A stretch of 20,222 nt of DNA from a virus. Position 1 is the first letter of the stretch; every line of letters starts with the position of its first letter. Location of the stretch: the IMG/VR virus record IMGVR_UViG_3300009184_003334, positions 1 through 20,222 of that record. One strand, given 5' to 3'. Below are positions 6,452 through 14,431 of this stretch, in pieces. The position numbers and the translations under genes were made by a program. A model generated the notes under the pieces. The model searched no databases and was not told the origin of the DNA. It saw nothing but the letters and a program-made list of their open reading frames with translations.

Positions 6452-8339
6452 ATGTGTGGTTGCCCATACTTGCACTTCTGCTAAGATCTTTTGTTAGTGC
6501 GGCATGCATACCACTATCATCTGGTGGTGTTGCTGATCCGCCACCATTATCTCCACCTCCACCGGACAACAATGTTGGTTGTTTTGCGGGTGCGGTATTG
6601 TAGTTGTTTATTATAGTGTTTCCGCCGGCAACTGGTGTGGGTGCTGCAATCATATCAGGCGCACGCATTTGCATTGCTTGATTTTGTAATTGATCTCCGC
6701 TTGGTGCAGTTGGTTGTGCTGGTTTTATTTTTGCTGCATCGTTTTCTTGTGCTTGAGATATTGTTTGTTGTAAATTTGCACTAGTAGCACCAACAGTTTC
6801 ATTAGATGAAGTTACTTCTTCTATTCTATTTAATGCGTTTTGTTTAGTTTTTTCTTTTGCATCAGTCAGATACATTACTCCTTTTCGGATAGTTCCCCTT
6901 GTTGGATCTAAAAGATCTGACCAATGCCTTGAGGCTTCTGTTTGTGGCATTAATTCTATTTCTTGATTATTTGGCAAAATATAAGCATATCTTGCTGCTG
7001 TTGCAATATCTGGATTTTGTTTTAATCCACCTTGTGTTACTGGATTACTATCGAATAATAATTCTTTATCTTTGTCTGATAAAGTTTTATCATCTTTAAT
7101 TCTGTTTATCAAAGTTGAATGTTCATCTTGTAAACTTTTTAAAGAATTTGATACCAAATCTGTTCCTGCGCCCAACAATCCACCAGTTTGTTCTACATCT
7201 CCGGCTATAATACCTTTTTTAGATATTTGATCTGCTAGATCTTTTAATACTTCTTTCAAGTGTGCAGAAAAATCTTGTATTTGTGTGGAATACTTATCTA
7301 ATGCTTTTGTTCGTGGACTGGCAGTTTCTGCTCGTTTCTTTTTATCTTGCAATAATTTATTTAAATCTTCAATACTTGTTGAAGAAGAAACATTCATACC
7401 AAGAGTAGGAATTGTTGTTTTTCCTGTTTCTAGATTTGTAACAGTTCTTTCTGGAACATACATCCCACTTTCTTGTACTTCTTTTCTTTTTTCTTCCGGC
7501 ATTTGCTCCAATTCTTTCTTCATTTGTGATTCCGACACGAATGAAGTTTTTTCTCCTTCTGGAGTGTTTTCAGTTTTTTTATAAACTTTTTCTCCATTAG
7601 CAAATGTATCTGTTCCTTTTGTTGTAGGTTTTGCTAAAGCCGCTTGAGCGCGTTTTTCACTTGCTTCTAAACCGGGTTTTATTAGTAAATTATACAAAAG
7701 CACACCCAATCCAGCAGCACCAGCAATAACAATTAATCCTATTAATAATTTTGCCATCAACATTAATAAAGGACCAATTGAAGAACCAAGTGTAGAAATT
7801 ATATTTGGTATAACTTTTTTTAGTATACCGTTATCTGATGCCATTTCTCCAATTTGTTTTTTCTCGGCGAGTTTGTTAATACCAGATGTTTTTTTACCAA
7901 ATATTTTTTCTTTGATTTTTTCTTTGCCCGCATCAAGGCCGCGTTTTAATAGAGCCGATGGTGTATACTTTTCCATAGGATCATCTATTAATTTTTTCTT
8001 TCTTACCAATTGTACTCTTGGTACGTCCGATTTTCTTTTTACAAAATTTAAGTGTTCTTTTAATATCTTCTTGATATCTGACAACAATCCTTGTTCTGTT
8101 TTATTAATTTGCACTAATTGTTCAGAACTATTTGATGTATTTGTAGTTGTCGAAGAACTACTAATATCTGTAATACCAGTTCTTCCCCTTTTTGGAGAAA
8201 CTGTAGGATTTGTGTTATTTTCAGCAAAACTTTGGTTTGTATATTTTTTAACAAGATTTGTAGCAACAACTCCCGTTCCACGAGAAGGTCTTCCTGATTT
8301 TCTTGGACGGGGTAATGTTGGTTTGGTTTCTTCTGCCAT
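6450..8339 (-). CDS. Candidate tape-measure/tail-length protein
   Basis: A 629-aa protein without a clear sequence match that I recognise. The N-terminus is basic and low-complexity (PRPRKSGRPSRG, then Ser/Thr-rich to residue 73). A coiled-coil-like stretch with many Lys/Glu follows (residues 80-165), then a strongly hydrophobic segment at about 186-220 (glycine-rich, membrane-like). A long polar, helix-prone middle comes next, and the tail is Pro/Gly/Asn-rich, with TIINNYNTA near residue 575. A single hydrophobic patch in a long helical protein is typical of tape measures. The size is close to T4 gp29 (590 aa). It directly follows the gp26 chaperone-family gene and its downstream ORF, the usual place of a tape measure. 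The ATG is one base after the upstream TAA, implying coupled translation. A structural hub or fibre-associated protein remains possible. Confidence 0.55.
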   Translation of the reverse strand: MAEETKPTLPRPRKSGRPSRGTGVVATNLVKKYTNQSFAENNTNPTVSPKRGRTGITDISSSSTTTNTSNSSEQLVQINKTEQGLLSDIKKILKEHLNFVKRKSDVPRVQLVRKKKLIDDPMEKYTPSALLKRGLDAGKEKIKEKIFGKKTSGINKLAEKKQIGEMASDNGILKKVIPNIISTLGSSIGPLLMLMAKLLIGLIVIAGAAGLGVLLYNLLIKPGLEASEKRAQAALAKPTTKGTDTFANGEKVYKKTENTPEGEKTSFVSESQMKKELEQMPEEKRKEVQESGMYVPERTVTNLETGKTTIPTLGMNVSSSTSIEDLNKLLQDKKKRAETASPRTKALDKYSTQIQDFSAHLKEVLKDLADQISKKGIIAGDVEQTGGLLGAGTDLVSNSLKSLQDEHSTLINRIKDDKTLSDKDKELLFDSNPVTQGGLKQNPDIATAARYAYILPNNQEIELMPQTEASRHWSDLLDPTRGTIRKGVMYLTDAKEKTKQNALNRIEEVTSSNETVGATSANLQQTISQAQENDAAKIKPAQPTAPSGDQLQNQAMQMRAPDMIAAPTPVAGGNTIINNYNTAPAKQPTLLSGGGGDNGGGSATPPDDSGMHAALTKDLSRSASMGNHT

Positions 8340-8340
8340 G

Positions 8341-8490
8341 TTATTTTAATTTCTGGTTTCTTTTATTTATTTCTTCTACATGTTTTATTAACAAAGAAAT
8401 ATATACTTTTCTTTCCCATGGCAACATATTTTCTAATTCCGTAAGGCTGTATTTGTGTTCTTGAATCAGTACAAAGTTTGTTTTGTACAT
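8341..8490 (-). CDS. Small tail-chaperone-like ORF, probably expressed as a -1 frameshift extension of gp26
   Basis: This reading frame gives 49 aa from an internal ATG (8488-8490): it contains HKYSLTELENMLPWERKVY and a Lys/Glu-rich helix ending in TAA at 8341-8343. The pattern of aromatic residue, 'S..EL..M..WE', then an amphipathic helix is what one sees in the T half of G/GT tail-assembly chaperones. The ATG has no convincing Shine-Dalgarno sequence. The frame is open upstream through RLGLSSETLQN to the slippery heptamer at the end of gp26, so a -1 slip gives a 293-aa fusion (233 residues of gp26 plus 60). Independent translation from the ATG by coupling to the gp26 stop, 26 bases upstream, is the alternative. 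The tape-measure candidate starts one base after its stop. Confidence 0.7.
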   Translation of the reverse strand: MYKTNFVLIQEHKYSLTELENMLPWERKVYISLLIKHVEEINKRNQKLK

Positions 8491-8516
8491 ATTCTGAAGG
8501 GTTTCACTTGACAGCC

Positions 8517-9221
8517 CTAGACGAAAAAATCAATAAAATTCTCCAATGAAATCTTTATTGGTTTATTTGTATATGGGGAAATCGCTTCACTCTCATATTT
8601 AAGTGCCGGCATAGTCTCAAAGAATACATTAAGTTTAGAATACATTCCTTGTGTCAAACTTTCCACAAAGTCTTGCAGTTCTTGCTTGCTGTAATCTTTT
8701 ACATCATACACAGATTCGCCATCATAAATTTTATCAATACAACTAGTCAATATCTTTAATCCATTTTCCGCTTGTGATTTTTTAGAATCCAAAGTCAACA
8801 CGGTTTTAAGTGTTGGATATTTCATTTCAATAAACATCTTATCTGAAACTTTTATCTTCTTATTGTGGGTTGGAGACTTCACAATTTTTACACTATTCAA
8901 ATCAATTTGACCGTCAAATCTTTTATTAACTTCTTCATCCAAAACACTTATTTGAATGTCTTCTCCTATAGATTTTTCTCGTAATTTTAGGAAAATGTAT
9001 TCAGCGTCGAATGATGGAAGATTATCTACATCTACTTTATCTAACAAGCAATTTTTAATTACTTGATTTAATGCCAAGACTATTTGATTTGGATCTTTGG
9101 ATTCTGTTGCAATCAACAGAATTTTTTCTTCTTTAACCAAAAATGGTCTAAATTTTATAGTTTGATTATTTGATGGTAAAGTCAATTCAAAAGTAACAAT
9201 ATCAATTTTTGGTAAAGGCAT
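8517..9221 (-). CDS. gp26: gp26-like baseplate/tail assembly protein
   Basis: A 234-aa protein of the T4 base-plate protein family (gp26; 208 aa in T4). The recognisable block is IKFRPFLVKEEKILLIATESKD at about residues 21-42, followed by a helix with QVIKNCLLDKVDVDNLPSFDAEYIF. The remainder is a mixed alpha/beta domain (LSFLKLRE-like segment, KMFIEMKYPTL) ending ENFIDFFV. In T4 this protein takes part in hub assembly and is not a main structural component; in many phages the equivalent gene is the tape-measure chaperone. Shine-Dalgarno GGAGAT lies before the ATG. Upstream is the tube-like gene, 15 bases away. Its last codons carry a slippery heptamer that leads into the next small ORF. Rare fusion product and common short product would be the G and GT forms. 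Confidence 0.8.
   Translation of the reverse strand: MPLPKIDIVTFELTLPSNNQTIKFRPFLVKEEKILLIATESKDPNQIVLALNQVIKNCLLDKVDVDNLPSFDAEYIFLKLREKSIGEDIQISVLDEEVNKRFDGQIDLNSVKIVKSPTHNKKIKVSDKMFIEMKYPTLKTVLTLDSKKSQAENGLKILTSCIDKIYDGESVYDVKDYSKQELQDFVESLTQGMYSKLNVFFETMPALKYESEAISPYTNKPIKISLENFIDFFV
8523..8529 (-). promoter_or_regulatory. Candidate -1 ribosomal frameshift site T TTT TTC
   Basis: Read on the minus strand, the end of gp26 is GAT TTT TTC GTC TAG, so the heptamer T TTT TTC fits X XXY YYZ in the correct phase. In the -1 frame a TGA lies immediately before it (8530-8532), and the zero-frame TAG follows 3 bases after it. The only window in which a slip could join the two frames therefore contains exactly this heptamer. 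A weak AGGG/CCCT stem (8515-8518 with 8498-8501) starts 4 bases downstream; it is too short to count as firm support. Confidence 0.65.
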
Positions 9222-9236
9222 TATTTAATCTCCAAA

Positions 9237-9755
9237 TCATTGTGTAAGCGATGCGCTCTGGTACGAAAAAGTTGCAGTTTGCTTCAAGTATGAATCTTGC
9301 TCATCATAAGAATGCTGCACGGTATCTATATTTGTTAAAATTACGTTTTGCAGTTCGAGAGCATAACACTTTGTGTTGTCTACGTTATATGCTTCGATTT
9401 TTATGGTTCCCCATAAATCTTGTGCATATTTAATAAATGTATCACCCGAAGTGTTGATTATTGCTGCATCTATGCACTTGTATAATCCCTGTAGGACTGC
9501 ACCTTTATTGTCTGCTCTGAATGTTATATTACAAGAATATGCGGGTTGTAGCGTATATGGTATTTTCATTATTGGTTGATTGTTATATCTACCATCTATG
9601 GTTTCCAATCCATATGCTGGAAATTCTACAGATTCGATTCTTTCTGGTTTCCAGTTAGCGCAAGGAAGATTTATTTCGACAGAAAATCTATTTGGTCTTA
9701 CTAGACCAAGTACTGCGTTTATTGCTTGATTTACGTCTGTTAGTGGTTTAGCCAT
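9237..9755 (-). CDS. gp19-like tail tube protein
   Basis: A 172-aa protein with the features of T4-type tube proteins (gp19, 163 aa, and the related tube domains of gp48/gp54). These are an N-terminal helix, then RPNRFSVEINLP (residues 20-31), IESVEFPAYGLETIDGR with the typical 'EFPA/LPG' turn before the long beta-hairpin, a KIPY block, NITFRADNKG, and a C-terminal strand set ending in YSYQ-like FSYQSASL. Tube subunits stack as hexameric rings around the tape measure. The gene order tube, chaperone, tape measure on this strand supports the call. It could instead be a tube-initiator paralogue. The ATG overlaps the stop of the gene before it by one base (TAATG). Confidence 0.6.
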   Translation of the reverse strand: MAKPLTDVNQAINAVLGLVRPNRFSVEINLPCANWKPERIESVEFPAYGLETIDGRYNNQPIMKIPYTLQPAYSCNITFRADNKGAVLQGLYKCIDAAIINTSGDTFIKYAQDLWGTIKIEAYNVDNTKCYALELQNVILTNIDTVQHSYDEQDSYLKQTATFSYQSASLTQ

Positions 9756-10333
9756 TACTTTTTATTTACCGCTTTTGATATTTCGGAATATACTTTTGAT
9801 GGTGATATTCCCTTGAATACTGGTAAGAATGCCAAATAAGACCATTCTTCCGGTGTTGTTAATTTTGGTTTACCTGCAATGTTCTTAATTGTATAGTTGT
9901 TTACTGCTGTGCCAATATATTTAGCAAAGATTTTCTTAGTCAAAAGTGAGAATATTTTAACTCTGGTTTTTTGTAAATCCATTTCTTTTTGATTGAAAAG
10001 CAATGAATTCATCAATAGTATTAGTTTGATTCTGTCCATAGGTGGAACATAGTGCAAGTTTAATCCTGTTATTGTGTTACCACTTACACCAGTTACTATT
10101 ACTATTGGAAATTTATCGTAGAATTTAGTTTTACTGTTTGGAATATACCGAAATACTATAACTTGCCCCAACAGTCTTCTTTTGATTCCCTTAGAGTTAT
10201 CCTTGAGAATTTGCTCGTAATCTTTGGCAGATCCGGTTTTCTTTTTCCGAATGCCTCCGAGTGCGTTTTTAAACCATTGCACTGCACTTACTTCTTTTTC
10301 ATTCAGTTTCTTCGGTTGGTTCTTTTCCACCAA
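9755..10333 (-). CDS. Unrecognised conserved-looking phage protein, non-ATG start
   Basis: I do not recognise this 192-aa protein with confidence. The N-terminal 60 residues are basic and helical (WFKNALGGIRKKKTGSAKDYEQ). A beta-rich block follows, with GQVIVFRYIP, YDKFPIVIVTG and ITGLNLHYVPPMDR; this block looks familiar from T4-like phages of aquatic hosts. The C-terminus is basic (SKVYSEISKAVNKK). No membrane segment or catalytic motif is visible. The first codons are TTG (10331-10333) and GTG (10328-10330); no ATG occurs before residue 88, so a non-ATG start is needed. The gene overlaps the gp4 end by up to 35 bases. In T4, gene 2 (DNA end protector) neighbours gene 4, but I see no evidence for that identity. 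Confidence 0.6.
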   Translation of the reverse strand: MVEKNQPKKLNEKEVSAVQWFKNALGGIRKKKTGSAKDYEQILKDNSKGIKRRLLGQVIVFRYIPNSKTKFYDKFPIVIVTGVSGNTITGLNLHYVPPMDRIKLILLMNSLLFNQKEMDLQKTRVKIFSLLTKKIFAKYIGTAVNNYTIKNIAGKPKLTTPEEWSYLAFLPVFKGISPSKVYSEISKAVNKK

Positions 10334-10760
10334 ATAGTTCTTTCTCGGTTATTATTTTAAATTTCCAATTACGTTTAGCAGCAAATTGCTCTGCAAAAGC
10401 CCATTTTGATTTATTTATTTGCCATTCTACTATTTCTTGCAAATACCCCTTGGTTACTTTCTTCTTTTTTGCTGGTTCTGAGCACTTTCTATGTGGTTTT
10501 ATCTCTACCATATAAGTTTGTACGGAACCGTCTTTTTCCTTTACCTCTATGATAAAATCCACAAAATACCTATGGTACTTCTTATCTACGGGTGAGATAT
10601 AGGGTATTGGGAGTTCTTCAGACGCCCAACGTATTATGTTTTCAGTATTGTCGCAGAATGTCATAAACTTACGTTCCCAGAGAGAACGGTATACTATATT
10701 TGTCGGGTCCCCATTATATTTGGATGGGTTCTTTGGCTTAAACTTACCTTTATATGACAT
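10299..10760 (-). CDS. gp4: gp4-like head completion protein, PD-(D/E)XK nuclease fold
   Basis: A 153-aa protein (T4 gp4, also called gp50/gp65, is 150 aa). It matches gp4 along its length: MSYKGKFKPKNPSKY start, YRSLWERKF, IRWASEELPIPY, HRYFVDFIIEV and MVEIKP. The likely PD-(D/E)XK catalytic residues are Glu29, Asp68 and Glu86-x-Lys88, as in TnsA-like endonucleases. T4 gp4 is needed to complete filled heads so that tails can join. It is the first gene of the minus-strand operon and is divergent from the baseplate operon with only 29 bases between the chosen starts. The next gene overlaps its 3' end. Confidence 0.88.
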   Translation of the reverse strand: MSYKGKFKPKNPSKYNGDPTNIVYRSLWERKFMTFCDNTENIIRWASEELPIPYISPVDKKYHRYFVDFIIEVKEKDGSVQTYMVEIKPHRKCSEPAKKKKVTKGYLQEIVEWQINKSKWAFAEQFAAKRNWKFKIITEKELFGGKEPTEETE

Positions 10761-10789
10761 ACATAGTATTTAGAAGAGGAAACTTATCT

Positions 10790-11536
10790 ATGGCAAACAT
10801 CAAAAATTTATTACCACCAGTACAAACTGGCAGTTCCGGTGGGGGCGGCGCCGGTGGTGATATGTTTACACTTTTGGAAATTTATAAAAATACCGATATT
10901 GCGGGTGGTTCCGCAGAAAAGACATATGTTCTTAGAATGCCAAGAGAAGTTAGCGATGTATTCAGTGCAGATTGGCAACAACAAGAACTTGGTGCAGACT
11001 TCTTAAATAGATTGATAATGCGTGCTATGGGAAATCAAGGACCTGGACTATTAAATATGGGAACTGTTGGAGATGCTACAACAGAAGTTCTTGAAGGAAT
11101 TGGGCTTGACGGTTCGGTCCGGGCGGGTGAACAAAAAGCAGGAGTTGCAAAAAATAAAATAAACACACTTCTGTTTAAAAACGCAAACATTCGTCAATTT
11201 CAGTTGAGCTGGGATTTTATGCCGGTAAATTCACAGTTTGCACAACAAATAGAAGAGTTTATTACCACTATGCGAGAAAAAATGCATCCAGAAATCAGTG
11301 AAGGTGGTTATGGATATGCAACTCCTAGTTTATTTCAAGCAAAAATATTGGTAAAGGGTAAAGTAATTTTTGCAAGTTCTAGATGTGCTCTTACCAACTT
11401 AACTGTAAATCCATTTGCATCTGGATTACCCTCATTCCATGAAGATGGTCATCCAGTTCATTCGAGTGTAACATTGGAGTTCCAAGAAATTATTCCAAAT
11501 ACTGCTTCCAAGATTAAAGAATTGTACAAAGCATAA
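10790..11536 (+). CDS. gp48/gp54-like baseplate tube cap or tube initiator
   Basis: A 248-aa protein from the ATG at 10790, chosen because AGAGGA lies about 9 bases upstream; an ATG at 10754 would extend the ORF into the gp4 gene. After a Gly-rich N-terminus (SSGGGGAGGD), the C-terminal two-thirds carry the tube-like fold seen in gp48 and gp54: IRQFQLSWDFMPVNSQFAQQI (the 'R.F...W.F.P.' block), EFITTMREKMHPEI, ILVKGKVIF, CALTNLTVNP and the closing VTLEFQEI strand. In T4 gp48 and gp54 close the central hub and start tube assembly. It is shorter than T4 gp48 (364) and gp54 (320), and I cannot tell which of the two it replaces. It is first in the plus-strand baseplate operon, 10 bases before gp53. 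Confidence 0.75.
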   Translation: MANIKNLLPPVQTGSSGGGGAGGDMFTLLEIYKNTDIAGGSAEKTYVLRMPREVSDVFSADWQQQELGADFLNRLIMRAMGNQGPGLLNMGTVGDATTEVLEGIGLDGSVRAGEQKAGVAKNKINTLLFKNANIRQFQLSWDFMPVNSQFAQQIEEFITTMREKMHPEISEGGYGYATPSLFQAKILVKGKVIFASSRCALTNLTVNPFASGLPSFHEDGHPVHSSVTLEFQEIIPNTASKIKELYKA

Positions 11537-11546
11537 GGTAACATAA

Positions 11547-12296
11547 ATGTATTTCAATAAATTAGGAACAACTGAATACAATGGTGTAACTATACCAGAC
11601 ATTTTTAAGCGTATAGTCATAGCAAACGATGAAATTGTAAAAAGCAATCTATTTGAACAATATGAAATAATTGAAGGAGAAACACCGGAAAGTTTATCTT
11701 TTAACTATTATGGACGGGTGGATTACTATTGGACTATTCTCATAATCAACAACATTAAGAGTAGATTTTTTGATTGGCCCATGAATTCTCAGGAACTTGC
11801 TCAATATATTGATTCTAAGTATGGTAACAAGAGTGCTTTGTTTTTTGCAAACTCAAACAATAATATGAATCTATGTGATACAAAATATATTCGTAAAGGT
11901 TCTGCTGAATATGAAGTCTTGGGTTGTGACAGAGATCTGTGTAAATTAGAAATTGAAAAAGTAACAGAAACGCAAATATATGCACAAGACGATTTAATAC
12001 TTTTGGATAAAACTAGAAAGTATTTAACTAGTAATGTTGTTACTAGAGTGGTTTATGAAAATGAATTTGCAGTACATCACATAGAAGCACAGGACAAAGA
12101 TAATGATGTTATAATTCCTTCAAAGCAACAATTACTCACATCATATCTTAATAGTGCTGAGATGGGCGGAACTTCCGTCGTATCAAATGCAGATTATGAA
12201 TCCGCAGAAAATGAAAAAAGAAGAAAAATACTTTTGATTAAACCTTTATATATTAATCAATTTGTAACCAATTTTAAAGCTTTGGCTCAGGCATAA
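11547..12296 (+). CDS. gp53: gp53-like baseplate wedge protein
   Basis: A 249-aa protein (T4 gp53 is 196 aa). Family landmarks are FEQYEIIEGETPESLSFNYYG, YYWTILIINNIKSRFFDWPM (T4: YWVLLMCN...YGW) and SQELAQYIDSKYGN. At the C-terminus it has ENEKRRKILLIKPLYINQFV, close in pattern to the T4 ENEKLRQIKII end. The middle (about residues 105-190, with CDTKYIRKG and CDRDLCKLE) accounts for the extra length. In the virion gp53 clamps neighbouring wedges around the hub. Shine-Dalgarno AAGGT precedes the ATG. The gene sits between the tube-cap gene and gp27, a compact baseplate order. Confidence 0.85.
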   Translation: MYFNKLGTTEYNGVTIPDIFKRIVIANDEIVKSNLFEQYEIIEGETPESLSFNYYGRVDYYWTILIINNIKSRFFDWPMNSQELAQYIDSKYGNKSALFFANSNNNMNLCDTKYIRKGSAEYEVLGCDRDLCKLEIEKVTETQIYAQDDLILLDKTRKYLTSNVVTRVVYENEFAVHHIEAQDKDNDVIIPSKQQLLTSYLNSAEMGGTSVVSNADYESAENEKRRKILLIKPLYINQFVTNFKALAQA

Positions 12297-12300
12297 TAAT

Positions 12301-13596
12301 ATGTTATTTAATGTACTGTTAACCAATAAACCATCCATCAAGTTCAATGATGTTGATATTTCAGATATAGTAAAATCATTAACTATAACTGAAAGTTTAT
12401 TTGATCCTGTATTAAGAGGACATTTTACTGCATTGGTAACTGGTGATACAAATTTACATCAAATAACAGGTTCTGTTGCAGGATTAACAAAAATAGATTT
12501 CTCTTTTCATAGTCTTATTGATGGTAGTCCAGAAAAAGATATAAAATCTAAAGACATGTTTGTCTATAAAATGACACCGGGAGCAGAAGAATCGAATTCC
12601 ACCAATAAGATAATGATGTGTTATTTTGCATCAAAACCAATGTTTACTAATCAAACTCGTCTGATTTCTAAACATTTTAATTGCACAATTTCAGACATGG
12701 TAAATTCTCTTTGCAAAGAACTAGAAATTCAATGTCAAACAGAAGACACCAAAGGGAAATTAAAAAGAACACTATGTTATGATAATCCATTTTCGCATAT
12801 CGTAAATTTGTCAAAACAAGCAAAGTCATCAAAGAATGAATACGATGTTGATTTTGTTTTCTATCAAGACATAGATCATAAGTATAACTTCAAATCAGTA
12901 TCTTCATTTAAAGACAAAGAAGTTAAATGGAAATATAAAGTAATCCTTCCAAATCCAGAAATAACGGTTCAAGAAGCAAAATATTCAATTTTAAAAAATA
13001 GTGCAAATTCATTCTCTCCATTAGAAAATGCAATGAATGGTTACTATTCTTCCGAGATAATATCTTTCGATTCAACAACTGGCGACTACTATTCAAAAAC
13101 TCACGTTTACGACAAAAATAAATACACAACAATATCAAAAAGCACAATAGTAGATCTGGACAAAGAACAAGAATTTAAAACAATGGCAAAAAGCGGAGTA
13201 ACTGTTCGCCGCTTTAATAAGCACAGATTCTTACACGATTGCTCGGAACCAGAACAAGGACAAGATGGTGTAGGCTTACAAGATGATTGGGTTGGACACA
13301 GATTGGCTGCAATGCAACATTTGGATCAAGTTATACTGTACCTAAATGTACCCGGTAATAGCGAGATGCGTGTGGGTGATTTGATTGAAGTGAGAAAACC
13401 AGTGAATGAATCAATAATAAATGATTCTGAGGCACAAATGAAAGAAAAAGATGTATTCAATACAGGAAAATTCTTAATTGCAGCCATATCACACGACATT
13501 GCGGTGAAGTCTGGTGGACCACCAGATGCAGCGACAGCGACATACACAATGAGAATAAAAGCAATAAAAGATTCAAAGGGAGATGAATATGCCTAA
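12301..13596 (+). CDS. gp27: gp27-like baseplate hub protein
   Basis: A 431-aa protein (T4 gp27 is 391 aa). The N-terminal strands (SIKFNDVDISDIVKSLTITES, LFDPVLRGHFTALVTGD) begin the hub/gpD-like tube domain. A long middle includes LISKHFNCTISDMVNSLCKEL and FVFYQDIDHKYNFKSV, a block common in phage hub proteins. The C-terminal half has the tube domain closing with LNVPGNSEMRVGDLIEV and GKFLIAAISHDI. A gp27 trimer links the tail tube to the gp5 spike. The next gene, the gp5 OB-fold protein that binds gp27 in T4, overlaps it by 8 bases and supports the call. Confidence 0.82.
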   Translation: MLFNVLLTNKPSIKFNDVDISDIVKSLTITESLFDPVLRGHFTALVTGDTNLHQITGSVAGLTKIDFSFHSLIDGSPEKDIKSKDMFVYKMTPGAEESNSTNKIMMCYFASKPMFTNQTRLISKHFNCTISDMVNSLCKELEIQCQTEDTKGKLKRTLCYDNPFSHIVNLSKQAKSSKNEYDVDFVFYQDIDHKYNFKSVSSFKDKEVKWKYKVILPNPEITVQEAKYSILKNSANSFSPLENAMNGYYSSEIISFDSTTGDYYSKTHVYDKNKYTTISKSTIVDLDKEQEFKTMAKSGVTVRRFNKHRFLHDCSEPEQGQDGVGLQDDWVGHRLAAMQHLDQVILYLNVPGNSEMRVGDLIEVRKPVNESIINDSEAQMKEKDVFNTGKFLIAAISHDIAVKSGGPPDAATATYTMRIKAIKDSKGDEYA

Positions 13597-14428
13597 TGAA
13601 CTATTGGGTGATCCATCATTTAGATGGTGGTGGGGTTGCGTTGAAGATCGTATAGATCCCTTACAAAAGGGAAGAGTTCGTGTACGCATACACAGTTACC
13701 ATAGTCCATTCAAGAAAGATATTCCAACAGATGCTCTTCCTTGGGCAGAAGTAGTACAACCAGCAACAACTGGTAATACTCCACAATCTTCTCCTGTTGG
13801 GTTGGCTGAGGGGTTATGGGTGTTTGGTTTCTTCAAGGATGGTAATGAGTGTCAACAACCTGTTGTCCTTGGTTGGCTTCCAACTCTACCCGAGGAACCA
13901 CCAAAGGAAGGTACAAAGGGAACGGATACTTTACAACAAAAGGACTCCGAATTTGAAACCTTTCAGAAGAATTATGGTGATGGATTCAGAGATCCAAGAA
14001 AGAAAAGCGAACTTAAAGAATATCCTTCAAAAGAAGTCAAAAGAAAATATCCATTTGGTAAAAACAAAGTATCAAAAGAACGTGGTGTTCAATTAGAAGA
14101 AAAAGAACCAAAGAAGCAAACCGATAGACACGGTAGAGCAATTGCAATAAATGATGCAACTAAAATTAAAGATACTATTATCGAGTTAAAAAAGACTCCA
14201 AGACCAGATGGATTGTATGATAAATCAAAGATTGCTGATATTAAAGTAACAACAGAAAAATTTGAGTGCGGCGTGGTAAATAAAACTGGAGTAAACAAAG
14301 GAACTTTGAGTGGTCTTGGTGCTGGAAACAATTCTATAGAAAGCACCATGTTATCGTCTGAGTTTGATAATTGGAAACTTACTAAAGAAAAACCATTGAA
14401 TTGTGCTGAAAAGGAAATATTGGGATAA
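13589..14428 (+). CDS. gp5: gp5 N-terminal (OB-fold) spike protein, no lysozyme domain
   Basis: A 279-aa protein from the ATG at 13589, which has GGGAG six bases upstream; an ATG at 13583 abuts that site and is unlikely. Residues 9-105 form the OB-fold of gp5/VgrG spikes: FRWWWGCVEDRIDPLQKGRVRVRI, LPWAEVVQPATTG, SPVGLAEGLWVFGFFKDG and QPVVLGWLP. In T4 the OB domain is followed by a lysozyme domain and then the beta-helix. Here the rest is a charged, lysine-rich, probably flexible region with no lysozyme catalytic pattern, and the protein ends at TAA. The beta-helix is in the next gene, in the same reading frame, three bases later. T4 gp5 is cut after assembly between lysozyme and helix, so a two-chain form is familiar, but here it is genetic. 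Confidence 0.85.
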   Translation: MPNELLGDPSFRWWWGCVEDRIDPLQKGRVRVRIHSYHSPFKKDIPTDALPWAEVVQPATTGNTPQSSPVGLAEGLWVFGFFKDGNECQQPVVLGWLPTLPEEPPKEGTKGTDTLQQKDSEFETFQKNYGDGFRDPRKKSELKEYPSKEVKRKYPFGKNKVSKERGVQLEEKEPKKQTDRHGRAIAINDATKIKDTIIELKKTPRPDGLYDKSKIADIKVTTEKFECGVVNKTGVNKGTLSGLGAGNNSIESTMLSSEFDNWKLTKEKPLNCAEKEILG

Positions 14429-14431
14429 ACT

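Noticed and set aside
7873-8349. Plus-strand 158-aa ORF opposite the tape-measure candidate
   Set aside because: Antisense shadow; no ribosome-binding site, composition follows the complementary lysine- and serine-rich gene.
8498-8518. Stem AGGG/CCCT after the slippery heptamer as a frameshift stimulator
   Set aside because: Only four base pairs around a 13-base loop; too weak to claim, so the frameshift case rests on frame geometry and gene context.
10765-10772. CTAAATAC on the minus strand before gp4 as a late promoter
   Set aside because: A start 6-7 bases downstream would coincide with the gp4 ATG and leave no leader; the match to TATAAATA is imperfect and common in such AT-rich sequence.
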